64,000 nt of DNA from Gracilaria domingensis (Eukaryota; Rhodophyta; Florideophyceae; Gracilariales; Gracilariaceae): NCBI GenBank assembly GCA_022539475.1, contig VCMS01000003.1:497199-561198 (forward strand), in the 5' to 3' direction. The position numbers and the translations under genes are program-made. This document shows, piece after piece, positions 41,819 through 52,910 of the stretch. The notes beneath the pieces were generated by a model, which saw only the letters and a program-made list of their open reading frames with translations, was not told the origin of the DNA and ran no database searches. The number at the start of each line of letters is the position of its first letter. The first letter of the stretch is position 1.

Positions 41819-43818
41819 TGAGCTTCGCCGCCAATCTGCGGAGGTTGCGATTCCGCAGGGGCGGCTACAGTTCCACCATTCGATGGCACCGTTTCCTGGT
41901 TCCCAGGCTGAGTCTCCGCCTTCGTACGAAGGTACGATTTGTCGGGAACACGTTCCCGCTCGGCGGGCGTCAACGACTCATACTGAGGCACTATCTTCGC
42001 CATATCCCGTATGGGCATTAAGCAATTCGGAGCGATGTGCCCTGGCCTGTAACAGGTATGACAAATAAGGTGACGAAGAAGATCCGCGTTGGGCGGCCGG
42101 CGCTCCTGTCGAGGAGGGTACGGGTCCCTCCATCCAGGGCGTTGGCTTCGATATCCGCCAGAGTGCGGCACGGGCAATGCCGGGACTTGACGTCCGGCGT
42201 ACAGAGCGGGGTCTCCGTCCACTGTAGACTGCTCCGTCGTCGACGGCAATTCCGAACTCGGCATTGAACCATCGTCCTGTAACAGGTGCAGGTTATCATA
42301 ACCCCCTTGAACAGAACCTCGCGAGTGAGGCAGTGAGGAGTCTCGGCCTTCTACATGAAGGAGTCGGCGCGTGCGCGCCTTGATACCAGTGCGTGCTCGA
42401 GCTGCATCTCCCTCCGCTTGGGCAAATTGAACGAGTTCCAGATAGGTAATCCGGCGTTTGTTCTCCCGATAATGGGCTACCAACGTCCGAATTGATCGGT
42501 CCAGTCCATCAACAAACATCGTACACCGCTCGGCTGCGGAGAACACGTTGCCACATCTGTGGAAAGCCTTATTGAGGCGGGTCGAATAAACGGTTTCCGA
42601 CTCTTCGGCTCCTTGCTTCGTGTCTCGTAGCGCGAGTATGGCACCTTGTATCGCATTGCCTGTCGCGTAAGAGCGCAGGAGATATTGTACCGCTTCCGGC
42701 CAGCACGTAACTCCTCCTTCGGAGGCGCGAGACGACCCACGAACCGAATTGAATTGATCTTCGGCTACACCCGTCAAAAAGTACGGCAGCGCGATGTAGG
42801 CCTGTGCCTCACTCATCCGAAGTACATCGGCTTCCGCTACGAAGCGGCTAAAAAAATCCAAGACAAGAATTGGATCCTCCCCAGAGAACTTGTGGGGCTT
42901 TAGCGTGAGCTCCATTTGTCGGAGATGATTTCGCACTTTGCCAGTCCCACGTGGGGTCCTCTGTGGCGTCGTGTCATCAAGCCGATAATATCGGTAAGAT
43001 AGTAGCTTCCGATACAGTAAGTTTGTCGGCTTCAACTCCTTCAACCCGAGGTGTCTCCGTCCTTTCGTACGGCCTCGTGCAACACCAGAGCTGGCTTCAG
43101 TAGCCCGCGAACGGGATGCACGATAGCGAGAGCGCTCTTCCGCGCTGTCCGAAGAGTCGGTAGACGACCCCTTTTTGGGGCCCTCCTCATCAGAAGAGGA
43201 TGAAGAAGACGAGTCAGACTCAACCTTGACCTTCTTCTTTGCCGGACGATCCCGGGAACGGCGCGAGTGCTGAGAGCCCTCAGAAACCGGGGCTCCCGGC
43301 GCAACAGCATCAGATACGATGATCTGCTCGACCGTCTCCAGACGGGTAGCCAGGCGGTCCAGGCGTGCGGCAGCCTGCTCGTGCAGACCAGCCGACACCT
43401 GTCGGTGTTCCATAATCTGGTTGACATCAGACCGTAAAAGACGGACGTCGCTCGAAACATCCCGGACACCGGCTTCATCGAGCCGTTGCCGGAGTTTCGT
43501 AATATCCCGGATGAGGCCCACTTGGGAGTTCTGCAGAGTGCGAACTTGAGCCTCTAATTCACGGAGGGTATACTCTTCGGACCGCGACGACATAACGTCA
43601 ACCGCTGCGGCGGCATCAGCCGCAGGTGCGGTTTCAGTTGGCCCACGAGTGGGTGGGGTCCCGTTATCAGAACGGCGGCCCCGGGAAGCCGGTTTCGGGT
43701 CGCCATTGCCTGGGCCATCCAGTGCGTCCTTCGGCATCGGAGGCAAACTTGCCGGCAAGCCGGACGAACCGGGCACAGAAGCGGCACGTGGCGCGCCACT
43801 CCTGCGACGGGACGACAT
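41809..43818 (-). CDS. Element 1 gag
   Basis: 669 aa from a true ATG at 43818. An Arg/Pro-rich N-terminus precedes a coiled-coil stretch (about 80-160: EEYTLRELEAQVRTLQNSQ). An acidic Ser run (VESDSSSSSSSDEEG) comes next, then a retrotransposon-gag capsid region (about 285-460: LTLKPHKFSGEDPILVLDFF, LALRDTKQGAEESETVYSTR). A single CCHC-type knuckle CHTCYRPGHIAPNC lies near 590. Gag forms the virus-like particle and binds the element RNA. The stop TGA directly follows the slip-prone sequence at 41812-41818. Confidence 0.92.
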   Translation of the reverse strand: MSSRRRSGAPRAASVPGSSGLPASLPPMPKDALDGPGNGDPKPASRGRRSDNGTPPTRGPTETAPAADAAAAVDVMSSRSEEYTLRELEAQVRTLQNSQVGLIRDITKLRQRLDEAGVRDVSSDVRLLRSDVNQIMEHRQVSAGLHEQAAARLDRLATRLETVEQIIVSDAVAPGAPVSEGSQHSRRSRDRPAKKKVKVESDSSSSSSSDEEGPKKGSSTDSSDSAEERSRYRASRSRATEASSGVARGRTKGRRHLGLKELKPTNLLYRKLLSYRYYRLDDTTPQRTPRGTGKVRNHLRQMELTLKPHKFSGEDPILVLDFFSRFVAEADVLRMSEAQAYIALPYFLTGVAEDQFNSVRGSSRASEGGVTCWPEAVQYLLRSYATGNAIQGAILALRDTKQGAEESETVYSTRLNKAFHRCGNVFSAAERCTMFVDGLDRSIRTLVAHYRENKRRITYLELVQFAQAEGDAARARTGIKARTRRLLHVEGRDSSLPHSRGSVQGGYDNLHLLQDDGSMPSSELPSTTEQSTVDGDPALYAGRQVPALPVPHSGGYRSQRPGWRDPYPPRQERRPPNADLLRHLICHTCYRPGHIAPNCLMPIRDMAKIVPQYESLTPAERERVPDKSYLRTKAETQPGNQETVPSNGGTVAAPAESQPPQIGGEAQKN
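41812..41818 (-). promoter_or_regulatory. Candidate -1 ribosomal frameshift site gag/pol
   Basis: The last gag codons read CAG AAA AAC TGA. G AAA AAC is close to the classical heptamer A AAA AAC and lies directly at the stop. The pol frame is the -1 frame and is open across this point, without an ATG near its beginning. Confidence 0.6.
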
Positions 43819-43958
43819 CGTTCACCGACACAGTCGGCCAATGGGCAACCAAAACAACTTCCGAAAACGGACAATGAGAGAACCGTAAGAACGGATATTC
43901 CCAACTATCTGGGCTCCAAACAAACGAACCAACTCCAACGAACGTTGGCCAATAAAGC

Positions 43959-43979
43959 CGATTCTAGGTCGGGAGACCA
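43959..43979 (-). other. Primer binding site for tRNA-Tyr
   Basis: Three nt inside LTR B, the minus strand reads TGGTCTCCCGACC and on. The complement (plus strand) ends GGTCGGGAGACCA and matches the 3' end of the tRNA-Tyr at 5000-5097 plus CCA in 20 of 21 positions. The only difference is in the T-stem (CTAGG against CTAAG). Confidence 0.85.
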
Positions 43980-43982
43980 GTT

Positions 43983-44839
43983 TGTGGTGCAAAACCCTCG
44001 ACGGGAAAACAACAAGCCGCGTCGCGGACGAGCACCTCAGGGTGTTCAGGCCCTGCTCCCTGTGAAGGGCAGTCGAGCGGCAGAACCCTCCGATAGGGCC
44101 AACACGAGCCGGGTGTAAATCCGGGTGGCCCCGATCTGGGCGTGCAGTCGGAGGTAGAAGGGGTAGAATCGGTGTAGGTATCCGGATGGTTCCGGCGAGC
44201 CACAGCGAGTGGGGGTATCCAGCCCAACGGTATGGGACGACAAAAGATCAACAAACGAGCCGCACTGCGGAGCACTGACTCGCGATAAGCGGGAAAACTC
44301 CCGAGACAAATAAAACAAACCTACAATGTAGGGCAGAGTAGCGAAAGCCGTAAGACGGAAATGAAAACAATAAAATAGATAAGAAAAGTGCCGTGACGAC
44401 GGATTAGTACTCCTCAGGGACGGAGGTTGGTTGATCAGCCCGGAATTGCGGCGGTATTCCCCAGGATGGGGCTGGTGACCGGGCGCAAGCGGCAAGAAGA
44501 TCAGAGCCAAAGGCCTCGTTGAGGTTTACTTCCCGTACAGTGGCGGCAAGTGCCGCCACTTATATACGGCACTTGAAAATATCAATTAAAATATCTAACT
44601 ATCCGGCGCTGCCGGCCAATACACTACAGGTGTGCAACCGTGGCAGGCTTGCCACGGCACACCCGCTATCGGGCCAACTTGGCACACGTGTGCAGAAATA
44701 CTACCCTTCCTAGGCATACCCCAAAATAGGGGCACTACCCCAGTAGCCTCTCATAACCTGAGGTGTCGAAGCCGGTAACGGATCAACAAACTATGAAAAG
44801 CACCTCGGTGCATCCCCACAAAGGGCGTTTTGCTCTACA
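43983..44839 (-). repeat. LTR B (5' LTR of element 1)
   Basis: 857 bp, same limits and orientation as LTR A, about eight substitutions apart. It drives the element toward lower coordinates. Confidence 0.95.
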
Positions 44840-44844
44840 CAATC
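44840..44844. repeat. Target-site duplication CAATC (right copy)
   Basis: Identical to 33064-33068 on the other side of element 1. Confidence 0.9.
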
Positions 44845-44861
44845 GAGGGCGTTGCACTACA

Positions 44862-44873
44862 TCTCCCCTCTTT
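44862..44873 (-). other. Polypurine tract of element 2
   Basis: AAAGAGGGGAGA on the minus strand, directly next to the LTR end (TGTAGTGCAAC in the same sense). It is homologous in place to the tract of element 1. Confidence 0.75.
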
Positions 44874-44915
44874 AGGCGGCAAGACGTCCTCAGAACGAGG
44901 TTGGCGAGGCCAGCG

Positions 44916-46819
44916 ATGGCGCATAAAAGCACGCGCTCTTCCGGCTCGCCGGTGCAACAAACTTCTCCCTCACACACTCACACACCCACACCTGCCGTAG
45001 CAGTGAACGAACCTCCTTCGAGTGAACCCAACGCTACAGCGCTCCAAACCAACCCTCCGACAACGCCGGTGATCGACCTCACGATGAGTGGACTGCCGCC
45101 GAACCAACCTCCGAACCAACCTCCGTTCCCCTCCGGGGGCTTCACCGGGTTCCGATCCGTACCGCTCCCGCAAGGCGGGCAACTGACCAACCGAACTCCC
45201 AGCACCGCCGCTGGTTCTGCCGCCCAACACGGTTCTGGCTCCTCCGCGCAACAGGCCGCTAACGCGGGTCCCTTCGGAGGGTTTCCAGCTGGCATGCTCT
45301 GGCCGCCGTACAACTCCCTTGTGGGGCTCAATCCGGCGAACCGGGGTCACGCTAGACGCCTCCGGCTCGCGCCGTGGTTTCACCCGACAGCGGTGTTCAA
45401 CGAGAACCTCATCGCTGAGTACGCCGATGGGCGAGACACCCTTCCGGGGGACCTGCGTGCCATCGTGACCACTTCGTGGGATTGGCGCAGTCGCGTGGCC
45501 ATCCTCTTGCACCATGTGCTGCGGGATAACCGGAAGTCCCGGGCTGAAGCTCATGCTGCGTTCGTGCAGGTGGCTTACAAACGGCAAAGCAGGGCTCCAC
45601 TCGAGTTTCCGATTCCTCCGGGTCTCAACTTCGACGTTGAGCTATACCGCACTCGCGGGGAGATCAGCTACTGCGACCGCCTCGCGGCGTTGGAGACCTT
45701 CGCGTGGCGCGGGATGCCCGTAGCGCGGCAAGAAGCCATCTGTTGGCAGCGACCGACTATTCGGGCAGAATTTCGATACCTCTTCCGCCGTTCGCGGTTG
45801 AACTTCCTTCAGAACTTCATCCGTTTTGAACGGCGCGCTCGGTCCCAACATGGGTATTTTGTCCCGTACCAGAACGTGAAAATCCAGCGCATCGCTCCGG
45901 CGCACCGACAAGGTCGGTATGTAGCCCTCCCAGAGTGGTGGAATTACCTGGAGGCGTGCCGGGGGTGCTATGTTGAGTTGCCCTTGGTGTTCACCTACTT
46001 AGGGTCCTATCTGCTGACAGATCCCCGTACCGGGTTGTGGTCGGTCGTCGTCACCGAATGGACAGTCCGCACCGCGGCTTATATCCTCGCTGAGGCGTAC
46101 GACCAGTACAGACTGTGGTTCATTCAACCTCGCGTGCGAGCCGCCATCCGAGGATTGGATCTTGCAGTCCCCCTCGGGGGTCGTGCCAACAACGAGAAAG
46201 TCCTCGGTTTGCTGGACTATATCGACGGCGTCGACTGGAGTGAAGTCCCTCTCGCACAGAGCGGACGAGCGGACTCCCCCAACAGGGTGGCTTCGGCCCA
46301 GGTATGGGAAGAAATACCGCCTTGGCGGGCGACTATGTCTTCTTCGACCCGTGGGAGTACCGGGAGATCTCCGCTGAGGAAGCGGCTGAGCTCCGTTTCG
46401 CTCCCCGGCGCGTGCCGGCCGATCACCCCACTGGGTTCGTTGAATCCGACGAGTACTACCGAGATTACCTCGAGGTTGCCCCAATGATGGATAACGATCC
46501 CGATGATACGGGTGGTGACGATGGGGGAGTGATGGACGAGACGCCTGAACCTCCGGCGGAGGGAGCGAGCGGCATTGTGCCGAGCACGGTCCCCGTCGCG
46601 ACGGAGTCAACTGCAGACCCTGCTCCGGTCCCTCCGGTTGCGGCCTCCGAGGCGAATCCCCCGGGTATGGACGAAGGAGCTATCATTTCTCGTTTCCTCC
46701 GCGGCGCGGGTCTGGGCGCGAACCTGGCCTCCGGCGATGTCGCCGCAATGACCGAGTCCTTGGCTCAACGCCTTGGCGGTGTACAACCTCCCGAGGAGGG
46801 CGGTGGTACCGGCCAGTAG
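44916..46819 (+). pseudogene. Antisense accessory ORF of element 2 (frameshifted)
   Basis: Homologue of 33979-35778 in the same position and orientation. The frame is open further upstream into LTR B by chance; the ATG at 44916 is the first inside element 2. Conserved pieces include TTSWDWRSRVAIL, RAEFRYLFRR, GRYVALPEWW and GLWSVVVTEWTVRTAAYIL. Near 46300 the frame shifts: the expected continuation (LAGDYVFFDPWEYREI) lies in the next frame and runs to 46819 with the same acidic tail and final helix (IISRFLRGAGLG). One frameshift therefore breaks an otherwise complete 600-aa protein. Confidence 0.75.
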
Positions 46820-47207
46820 CCGTCGTCTCTTCCGTCCCCATAGCTTGAGTGTATACCTGAATACAGTAGTGTAGCTTGAGATAAAGATTATCCTTTCTTC
46901 TTACCCGTCTCGGACGGTGTCCTTTTGTTCCTCCTGGCATAGCCGGTTTTGCTCTGCGGTACGCCCGAAAACGCGCACCCTTCCGAGGGGAAAAACCATA
47001 CCCGCTGCGTGGCGTGGGTGCCACTACCTGCGAACTGGATGAAAACCCCTCAGGAATGAGTCTTCTTTCCGAATATCGGTGTTCGAGCGGCGCGAGCCGG
47101 TCAAACCGTCCATACGGCGAGCATTCCCACCAAGGTGGTATGGACTCAATCCCGTCGCATGACGTGTGTGTGCCAACGATCTGACTTCCTCCGTTTCCAC
47201 GGCAACC

Positions 47208-48593
47208 TTATCCCACTTGGGCTTGATCCAGCGTCGCTGGCGGTGCAGCACCCGTTTTACGGTGATAACTAATGACCTTCGAGCGAGGCAGGTGCTCGAT
47301 TGGCTCAAGAGTATCCCAACTTGGGTCGTAACCGTACGAACGGACGCGGTATAACAAGATGCCCTCCTGGTCCCAGGTATGCCCGACAATGTCGGCGACA
47401 ACGTACTCCTGAACGTACACTTGCCGGCCTTGCCGTGTTGTAGTCACATCTCCTTGCGACAACCCTTGTGGGGGTGCGATATCCACGAGTGGAACTTCCG
47501 CGCGGCTTGCCGTAATTCGTGCGATTGCTTCACCTCTTAGGGGGCGCTCAATACCCGAATCACGGTGGTCGCCTCGCCTTCTCATGGCGCGCATTTCTGC
47601 CTGCGCAGTATCCCGCTAGGCGGTGGCAATTCCCTTTCGAGGGGTGGTGACGCTAGATGAGCTGGCGACGCCTTGCCGTCGTACCGCAAGTTTGCGTGGA
47701 TCCTTCCGTCGTGATGGTTCAGTCGGTGCCGCAGCGGCTTGCTGATCGCCGTTTCCGCTTGACGCGGGAGATGCCTCCTCACGGGGCTCGACCACCGTGC
47801 GTGCACGTGACTGCTGCAACGGTTGGTTTCCACGCTCCCTTGGGAGAACCGCCTCCCTGTTACAGGTGTCGCTCAACGGCTGCGCGGTTGAATTTCCAAT
47901 TTTTCCAACTTTTTGATTCCCGTTCTGAACGGCTACGTCCGGGTTACCGGGGCTTTTGACACCGCCGGCGGCGTTCGATCTCGCGATCTCGGCGCGCGGC
48001 TGCGCCTGCGCCAATATTTTATACCCAGCACTTGGTGATTTCGTACCGTCCTTGACGTGAACTCTCCCCGGAGCGTGCGGCATTCCACCAACGGTGGTGT
48101 CAGTGTATACCGAGGCACTTGGGGTCCCTTTTTTTCCTGCTCGAGGCTGCTCCGCAGTATTTCCGAGGGTTCCTGGTCCTTCTGTATCGCGTTGCGCGGT
48201 GGGTTTCGGTGTCGCTGCGCTTTCCCCAGTAGGGCTTCGTTCCGATGACGTCGGCTTTATGCCGGCGACATCATTCGACTCCGTTTGACCCAGCACGGCT
48301 GGTAAACCACGAGTTTCTTGTGACTTCAATGATTCCGCTTCTGCGTGAGTGCCCTCAACCGGCGACGGTGTAGACTTCCCGTGGACGGGTGTATGTTGCG
48401 ATCGTTGTGAGCGCGTGGTCCCTTTACTGACCGGAACATCCGGAGATGTCGGACCAGTCCGTGCTGCACGGTTGTTCTCACGACGCGACGTCGGAATTGA
48501 ATCCTCAGCAGAGCGGATATCCTCGTCCCCCTCCTTAGATGGAGCAGCGTGTAGAGTGCCAGAGCGTCCCGCATCGCGGGTTAGCGAACCCAA
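47208..48593 (-). pseudogene. Element 2 linker and chromodomain (one internal stop)
   Basis: The frame begins directly after a TAG at 48596-48594. A Pro/Thr/Ser-rich linker runs to a second in-frame TAG at 47618-47616. It continues in frame through an ATG at 47594 to the chromodomain (EYVVADIVGHTWDQEGILLY, then RVRSYGYDPSWDTLEPIEHL). As in element 1 the TWEP Trp is replaced (Leu here). The end KTGAAPPATLDQAQVG matches the end of element 1. Confidence 0.75.
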
Positions 48594-51508
48594 CTATGGG
48601 GTAGAAACGGGGGTGTCAGTGTGGCTATTGTTTTCCGACGCAGTCGGGTGATCCGACTCCACCGGGAGGTCTGTAAGGCCTCTGTTGGGGTGGGGCAAGA
48701 CTGAAGGTCTTGACACCACATTTGTTTCCGGTTGTACCGGTGTTGTTGAGTCCGTAGACACGGGTTCCGTACGAGACGGGGTAACCTCAGACGAGGGTGG
48801 GGGGTCAGTACCACGCGGTCGCGGGAGATCCGCTCCTGCGCGTCAGCGACTTGTACCACCACAGTGTCCGGTGTAACCGAGATTACCTTGAAGGGTCCAT
48901 CCGCCACAGGCGAGAGCTTATGACTTTTATCCCTTTCAGGGTTGTAGTGTTCCTTCCGTACGAAGACACGGTGACCCACAGTAAGTGGTTCAGGGGTTCT
49001 TCCTCGCAAGCGAGCGTCAAAATCACGCTTGTAAGCGGCTTGGGCTTTTGCCATGGACTTCCGGGCAGCGGGGACTAGCTTCGTTAGCGACGCCTTCCAT
49101 TTTTGGCGGTAATCACCCACGGATGGGAAATTGCCCAAGGTAGCTTGTGATTCTAACGCCACAGGCGGGGGTGTCCTTGACAAGACCAGTTCGAATGGGG
49201 AAACGCCAGTAGTCCTGTGCACCTGCGTGTTATACGCAAAGGTTAACGCGTCAGTGTATAAGTCCCATGTTTTTGGGTGGTCAGCAACGTAAGAACGGAG
49301 AGATGCCAGCATCGTACGGTTATACCGTTCAACCTGCCCATTACACTGGGGATGGTAAGTGGTTGTGAAAAGATTTTTCACATCCATGATGCGGCAAACA
49401 TCCTGGAAGAACCGGGATGCGAACTGCTTTGCGTTATCGGATAAAAACTCCACAGGAGGGCCGTACACAAAGATCCAGTGCGTGGCAAATGCTTTCGCGA
49501 CTGTGAATGCGGTAATCCTCTTGGGAGGTACTGTCCGAACCAGTTTCGAGAACCGATCGGTGATAACGAGAAGAAATTTGTTACCTCTCCGAGTGGTAAG
49601 CAATGGTCCGAGGATATCGATTGCCACAAATTCAAGCGGCGCCCTGGCAGGGAATAGTTTCACTTTTTTCGAATGCTTCCGGAGTTTCACGCGATTCTTC
49701 GCGCACTCGGTGCAGAACCGCAGCGTAGCGTAACAATCCACCGCCATGGCGGTCCAGTAGAAGTCTTTCCCCAAAGTGAGGTACAGTTTCCTTCCACCTG
49801 CGTGGCCGCCTAGCTTTGCGTAATGCAAAAGGTGTAGGATCCTCGTTTGCAACGAGTGTGGTACCACAACTTGTGGGTGTGACTCGACTGTCCTCACGAG
49901 GTAGCCGATGTCGTTAACCTCGAATGGGAGGGTGTCACCACCGTTAAGTAGGGCACGGACCCTGATGCAAAACGGGTCTCCATGTTGCTCTCGGATCATC
50001 TCTTCCGGTGCTACCGGGACAAAATTCCCCGGTAGGGGCTTTGCAGCCTCATTTTCGCCTGCAGCAAGCAGTTCGTCTATGTCAGCGTCCATATCGTCCC
50101 AGTCTTCTGGCCAGTTGTCAAACTGCCATTCCGGGGGTTCCGGGTTATTATCGTCAACGACGAAGCAAGGTATTTCCTCGTCTTCGGCAACAACAGTCTC
50201 CCCATCAGTGGGTAAGCGTGACAACGCGTCCGCCTGAGTGTTCAGGGTCCCCTTCTTGTATACCACCTCGAAGTCGAACTCCGCAAAGCGGAGTCTCCAC
50301 CGCATGAGGCGGCCTGATGGATCGCAAATATTCATCAACCACCCCAAAGAGGAATGATCCGTGTATACGGTAAAGTGCACACCCAAGAGATAGGGGCGGA
50401 GAGTAGAAAGTGCCCAAACAACTGCGAGACACTCTTTCTCCGAAACGGAGTAGTTCCGTTCGTGAACGTTCAGCGAACGTGACCAATAACCAATTGGCTT
50501 TCGTTCTCCTTCAGGAGTGGTTTGGAACAATGCGCATCCCACTTGGTGGTCGCTTGAGTCCGTGTCCACAGAGAACGGCAGGCCGGGTTGTGGTAACGAT
50601 AAGATCGGTGCTGATGTGACAGCCTCCTTTAAGGAGTTAAATGCTTCCGCTTGTGCGGGCGTGAATTAGTCCAGTTTTGGTGGCTGACCTTTTCGCAAGA
50701 GTGCGTTTAAGGGAGCCGCAATGTCCGAAAAGTTCGGCACGAACCGTCTGTAGACGTTGACCAGCCCTAAGGAGGAGCGTAATTCCGTTTGAGTCCGCGG
50801 TGCCTTCGCCTTGGCGAGTGATTTGACGCGAGCCTCCTCGATCATCAACCGTCCTGGACGGATGATGTGTCCAGGATACTTGACAGTATCGGTGAAGAAT
50901 TCACACTTCCTCAGCTTGAGGGTTATACCTGCATTGCGCAGAGTGGTCATCACGTCCCTGACATGGGCGAGATGGTCGTCCAGGTTACTGGAGAACACGA
51001 TAATATCGTCAAGGTAGACGAGACAACTCCGCCACTTGAAGCGGTTCAACAAGATTTCGACTGCACGATGGAAGGTAGCGGGGGCGTTGGTTAAGCCGAA
51101 AGGCATCCGCTTGAAGCGGTAACTGCCCGAGTGGCAAACGAACGCGGTCTTATCGCGGTCTTGCTCCCTAACGGGAACTTGCCAGTATCCCCAATTGGCG
51201 TCCAATACCGTGAACACGGTAGCGTTGCCGAGCGAATCGATGCACTCGTCCATACGAGGGATGGGGTACGTATCTCTGATCGTCACGGCATTAAGCCTTC
51301 GGTGGTCGACACAGAACCTCCAGGTTCCGTCAGCTTTGAGTGCCAGTACAACTGGGGATGCCCATGGCGACTGGGCGTTTTCAATCACGCCTGCGCGGAG
51401 CATCTTATCCACTTGGAACTGTTCTTCTTCCCGAGCCTTCGGTCCTGCCCTGTAAGGGGGTAGCGCTATCGGACGCGTATTCGGCAGCAAATCGATACGG
51501 TGTTCCGT
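48581..51508 (-). pseudogene. Element 2 pol remnant: RT (5' truncated), RNase H, integrase
   Basis: RT begins in LPNTRPIALPPYRAGPKARE and keeps the active site LVYLDDIIVFS. It ends at an in-frame TAA (50668-50666) after GQPPKLD. The same frame continues with RNase H (SVDTDSSDHQVGCALFQT, YTDHSSLGWLM). The integrase has HHCC and the triad in FVAIDILG, FLSDNAKQF and NGQVERYNRTM. After RISRDRVVLTPHPR the frame is lost: the residues that match the end of the element 1 integrase (VLPHPNRGLTDLP) lie in another frame and stop at a TAG (48596-48594). At least one nonsense mutation and one frameshift are therefore present. Confidence 0.82.
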
Positions 51509-51975
51509 CGTCTGTGTTCTGCAAAGTGGAATATAGTCTGTTCGCTTTGGAAACTAAGCTAGTTTTGGGGCTATTTCGGGCGCGCGAGGGGGTAGCAGAG
51601 GCTGGCACTCAAAAAATTAAGAAATTTTGGAATATTAAATTCCATCTCGCGCAGTTTAATTCTTGGGTCCCCTAGTTTTTGTAGAGGTTTTACTTCGCCG
51701 CACCGTCCCATTCACTCTTTTTCGCGACCCTCTCTCAAATCTGCACTCGTGCTAGTTTGCCTTTCCATTTTTCCCATGTTGCAATGCCAATCGCAACTCA
51801 TCCCACCTCAATCATCCCATCACTTCTTCCCAGTCCACACCACCCCCGCTATTTACCCATTTCTCGCCCATCACGCGTTCGCATCCTCTCTCTCCGTCTC
51901 CGCAAACGTCATTTTGTAGAAGTCAGGTGGACAACCCTCCCCCTTCTCGTATACCCGCCTCGCCCCAAAACGGCT
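51509..51975. other. Flank of the truncated element 2, nothing identified
   Basis: The retrotransposon homology ends at about 51508. What follows is unrelated and AT-richer, without a supported gene. From about 51.9 kb the strand becomes strongly pyrimidine-rich, reflecting the minus-strand gene that follows. Confidence 0.45.
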
Positions 51976-52910
51976 TCAAATCCCTCCCATCCTTCTCTCC
52001 TCCTGTCCCCTCAGAATCCCCTTCGCAGTCCGCGCTACCTCCACCGCACTACTAAACCCAGTCACCACCGGAGCTCCCACTCCCTCCCGCGGCACCTCCT
52101 CCACCACCTTCTTCATCTCCTTACGCCTCTTCTTCAGACGGCTCTTCCCATCCCCAACCCCACCACCCTTTGTCTTCGGTGTCACAGGAGACCCCTTCTG
52201 CACCGCCACCCTTCCCACACTTCCCTTCTCCGTCTTTCCCTCCACACCTCCTTTCACCGTCTCCTCTTCCACCAATCTTTGCCTCTTGACCAGCTCCTTC
52301 ACCTCCTTCTCCAGCACGTCCAACCTCTCGTTCAGAACCCTATTCTCCTCCCGCAACTCTCCAACCTCCCTTCCCGCACACTCTACTATCCCATACACAT
52401 GATTTCTCATCTCCACTCCCAATACCGACAACGAATTCCGCAAGCTCGAAATCGCCTCAACCGAAACACCACTACCACCCCCACTCAGCACCACACCGCA
52501 CATTTCCGTTACAATCTCCACAATTCCATCGTACAGTTTCTCCTTCATCACCAACCCCAACATCCCCACCCTCGCCTTCATCTGCCACACAAACCGCATC
52601 TCCCTGTCACCCTCGCCACCCCCACTTTCTATCTGGTCTGGTCTCCAACCTCTAACTGACTCAGATGCACCGCAGCCCTTCTCTCCATTGCGACCCCCTC
52701 CACCTCCAATTCTACACCCTTCTCCACCTCATCACCATCCCCTCTCCTCGCCTCACACTTCTTTCCTTCATTGGCCACTTCTTTCTTCTGCGACATCCGA
52801 CCAGCCGCCGTAATCACGTCCTCTTCCCGCTTTGGTGACGGCGTCGGCGGTACCTCCTTCCCCTCCAACAGCGCCAACAGCTCCTCATCCTTCACGTATG
52901 CGTTCGACAT
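51976..52910 (-). pseudogene. Coiled-coil protein of unknown function, one frameshift
   Basis: The ATG at 52910 opens an acidic/charged N-terminal part of 93 aa (YVKDEELLALLEGKEVPPTP). The frame stops at 52629. From there the frame one base over is open to 51976 and reads without break into a helical part with a clear coiled coil (ELREENRVLNERLDVLEKEV) and a basic tail (KSRLKKRRKEMKKV). Together they would make about 310 aa. The whole region has a strong purine bias on the coding strand. Either a single frameshift has broken the gene or there is an unseen short intron. The 300-aa plus-strand ORF over it (51757-52659) is a low-complexity shadow. No family recognised. Confidence 0.5.

Larger units (their letters stand above)
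33069..44839 (-). mobile_element. Element 1: complete 11.8-kb chromodomain Ty3/gypsy retrotransposon with an antisense ORF
   Basis: Sense strand is minus. Order from its 5' end: LTR B, tRNA-Tyr primer binding site, gag, protease-RT, RNase H-integrase, linker and chromodomain, a non-coding hairpin-rich spacer, an ORF on the opposite strand, polypurine tract, LTR A. Both LTRs are 857 bp, start TG and end CA, and differ by eye at about eight bases (roughly 99% identity), so the insertion is recent. It is flanked by CAATC. It sits inside the LTR of element 2. The pol frame is broken inside RT and an in-frame TAG precedes the chromodomain part, so this copy is probably not autonomous. Confidence 0.93.
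44840..51508 (-). mobile_element. Element 2: truncated chromodomain Ty3/gypsy retrotransposon
   Basis: A related but clearly diverged element, same orientation as element 1, and host of its insertion. It consists of the end of its 3' LTR (44845-44861), a polypurine tract, an antisense ORF homologue, chromodomain, linker, integrase, RNase H and RT back to about 51508. Protease, gag and 5' LTR are missing. The homology stops abruptly inside RT, after the region corresponding to LPNTRPI. All its genes carry stops or frameshifts, so it is older than element 1. Its other LTR piece is at 32313-33068. Confidence 0.88.

Noticed and set aside
51757-52659. 300-aa plus-strand ORF rich in Pro, His and Leu
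   Set aside because: It is the antisense of a purine-rich coiled-coil frame and has no ordered composition.
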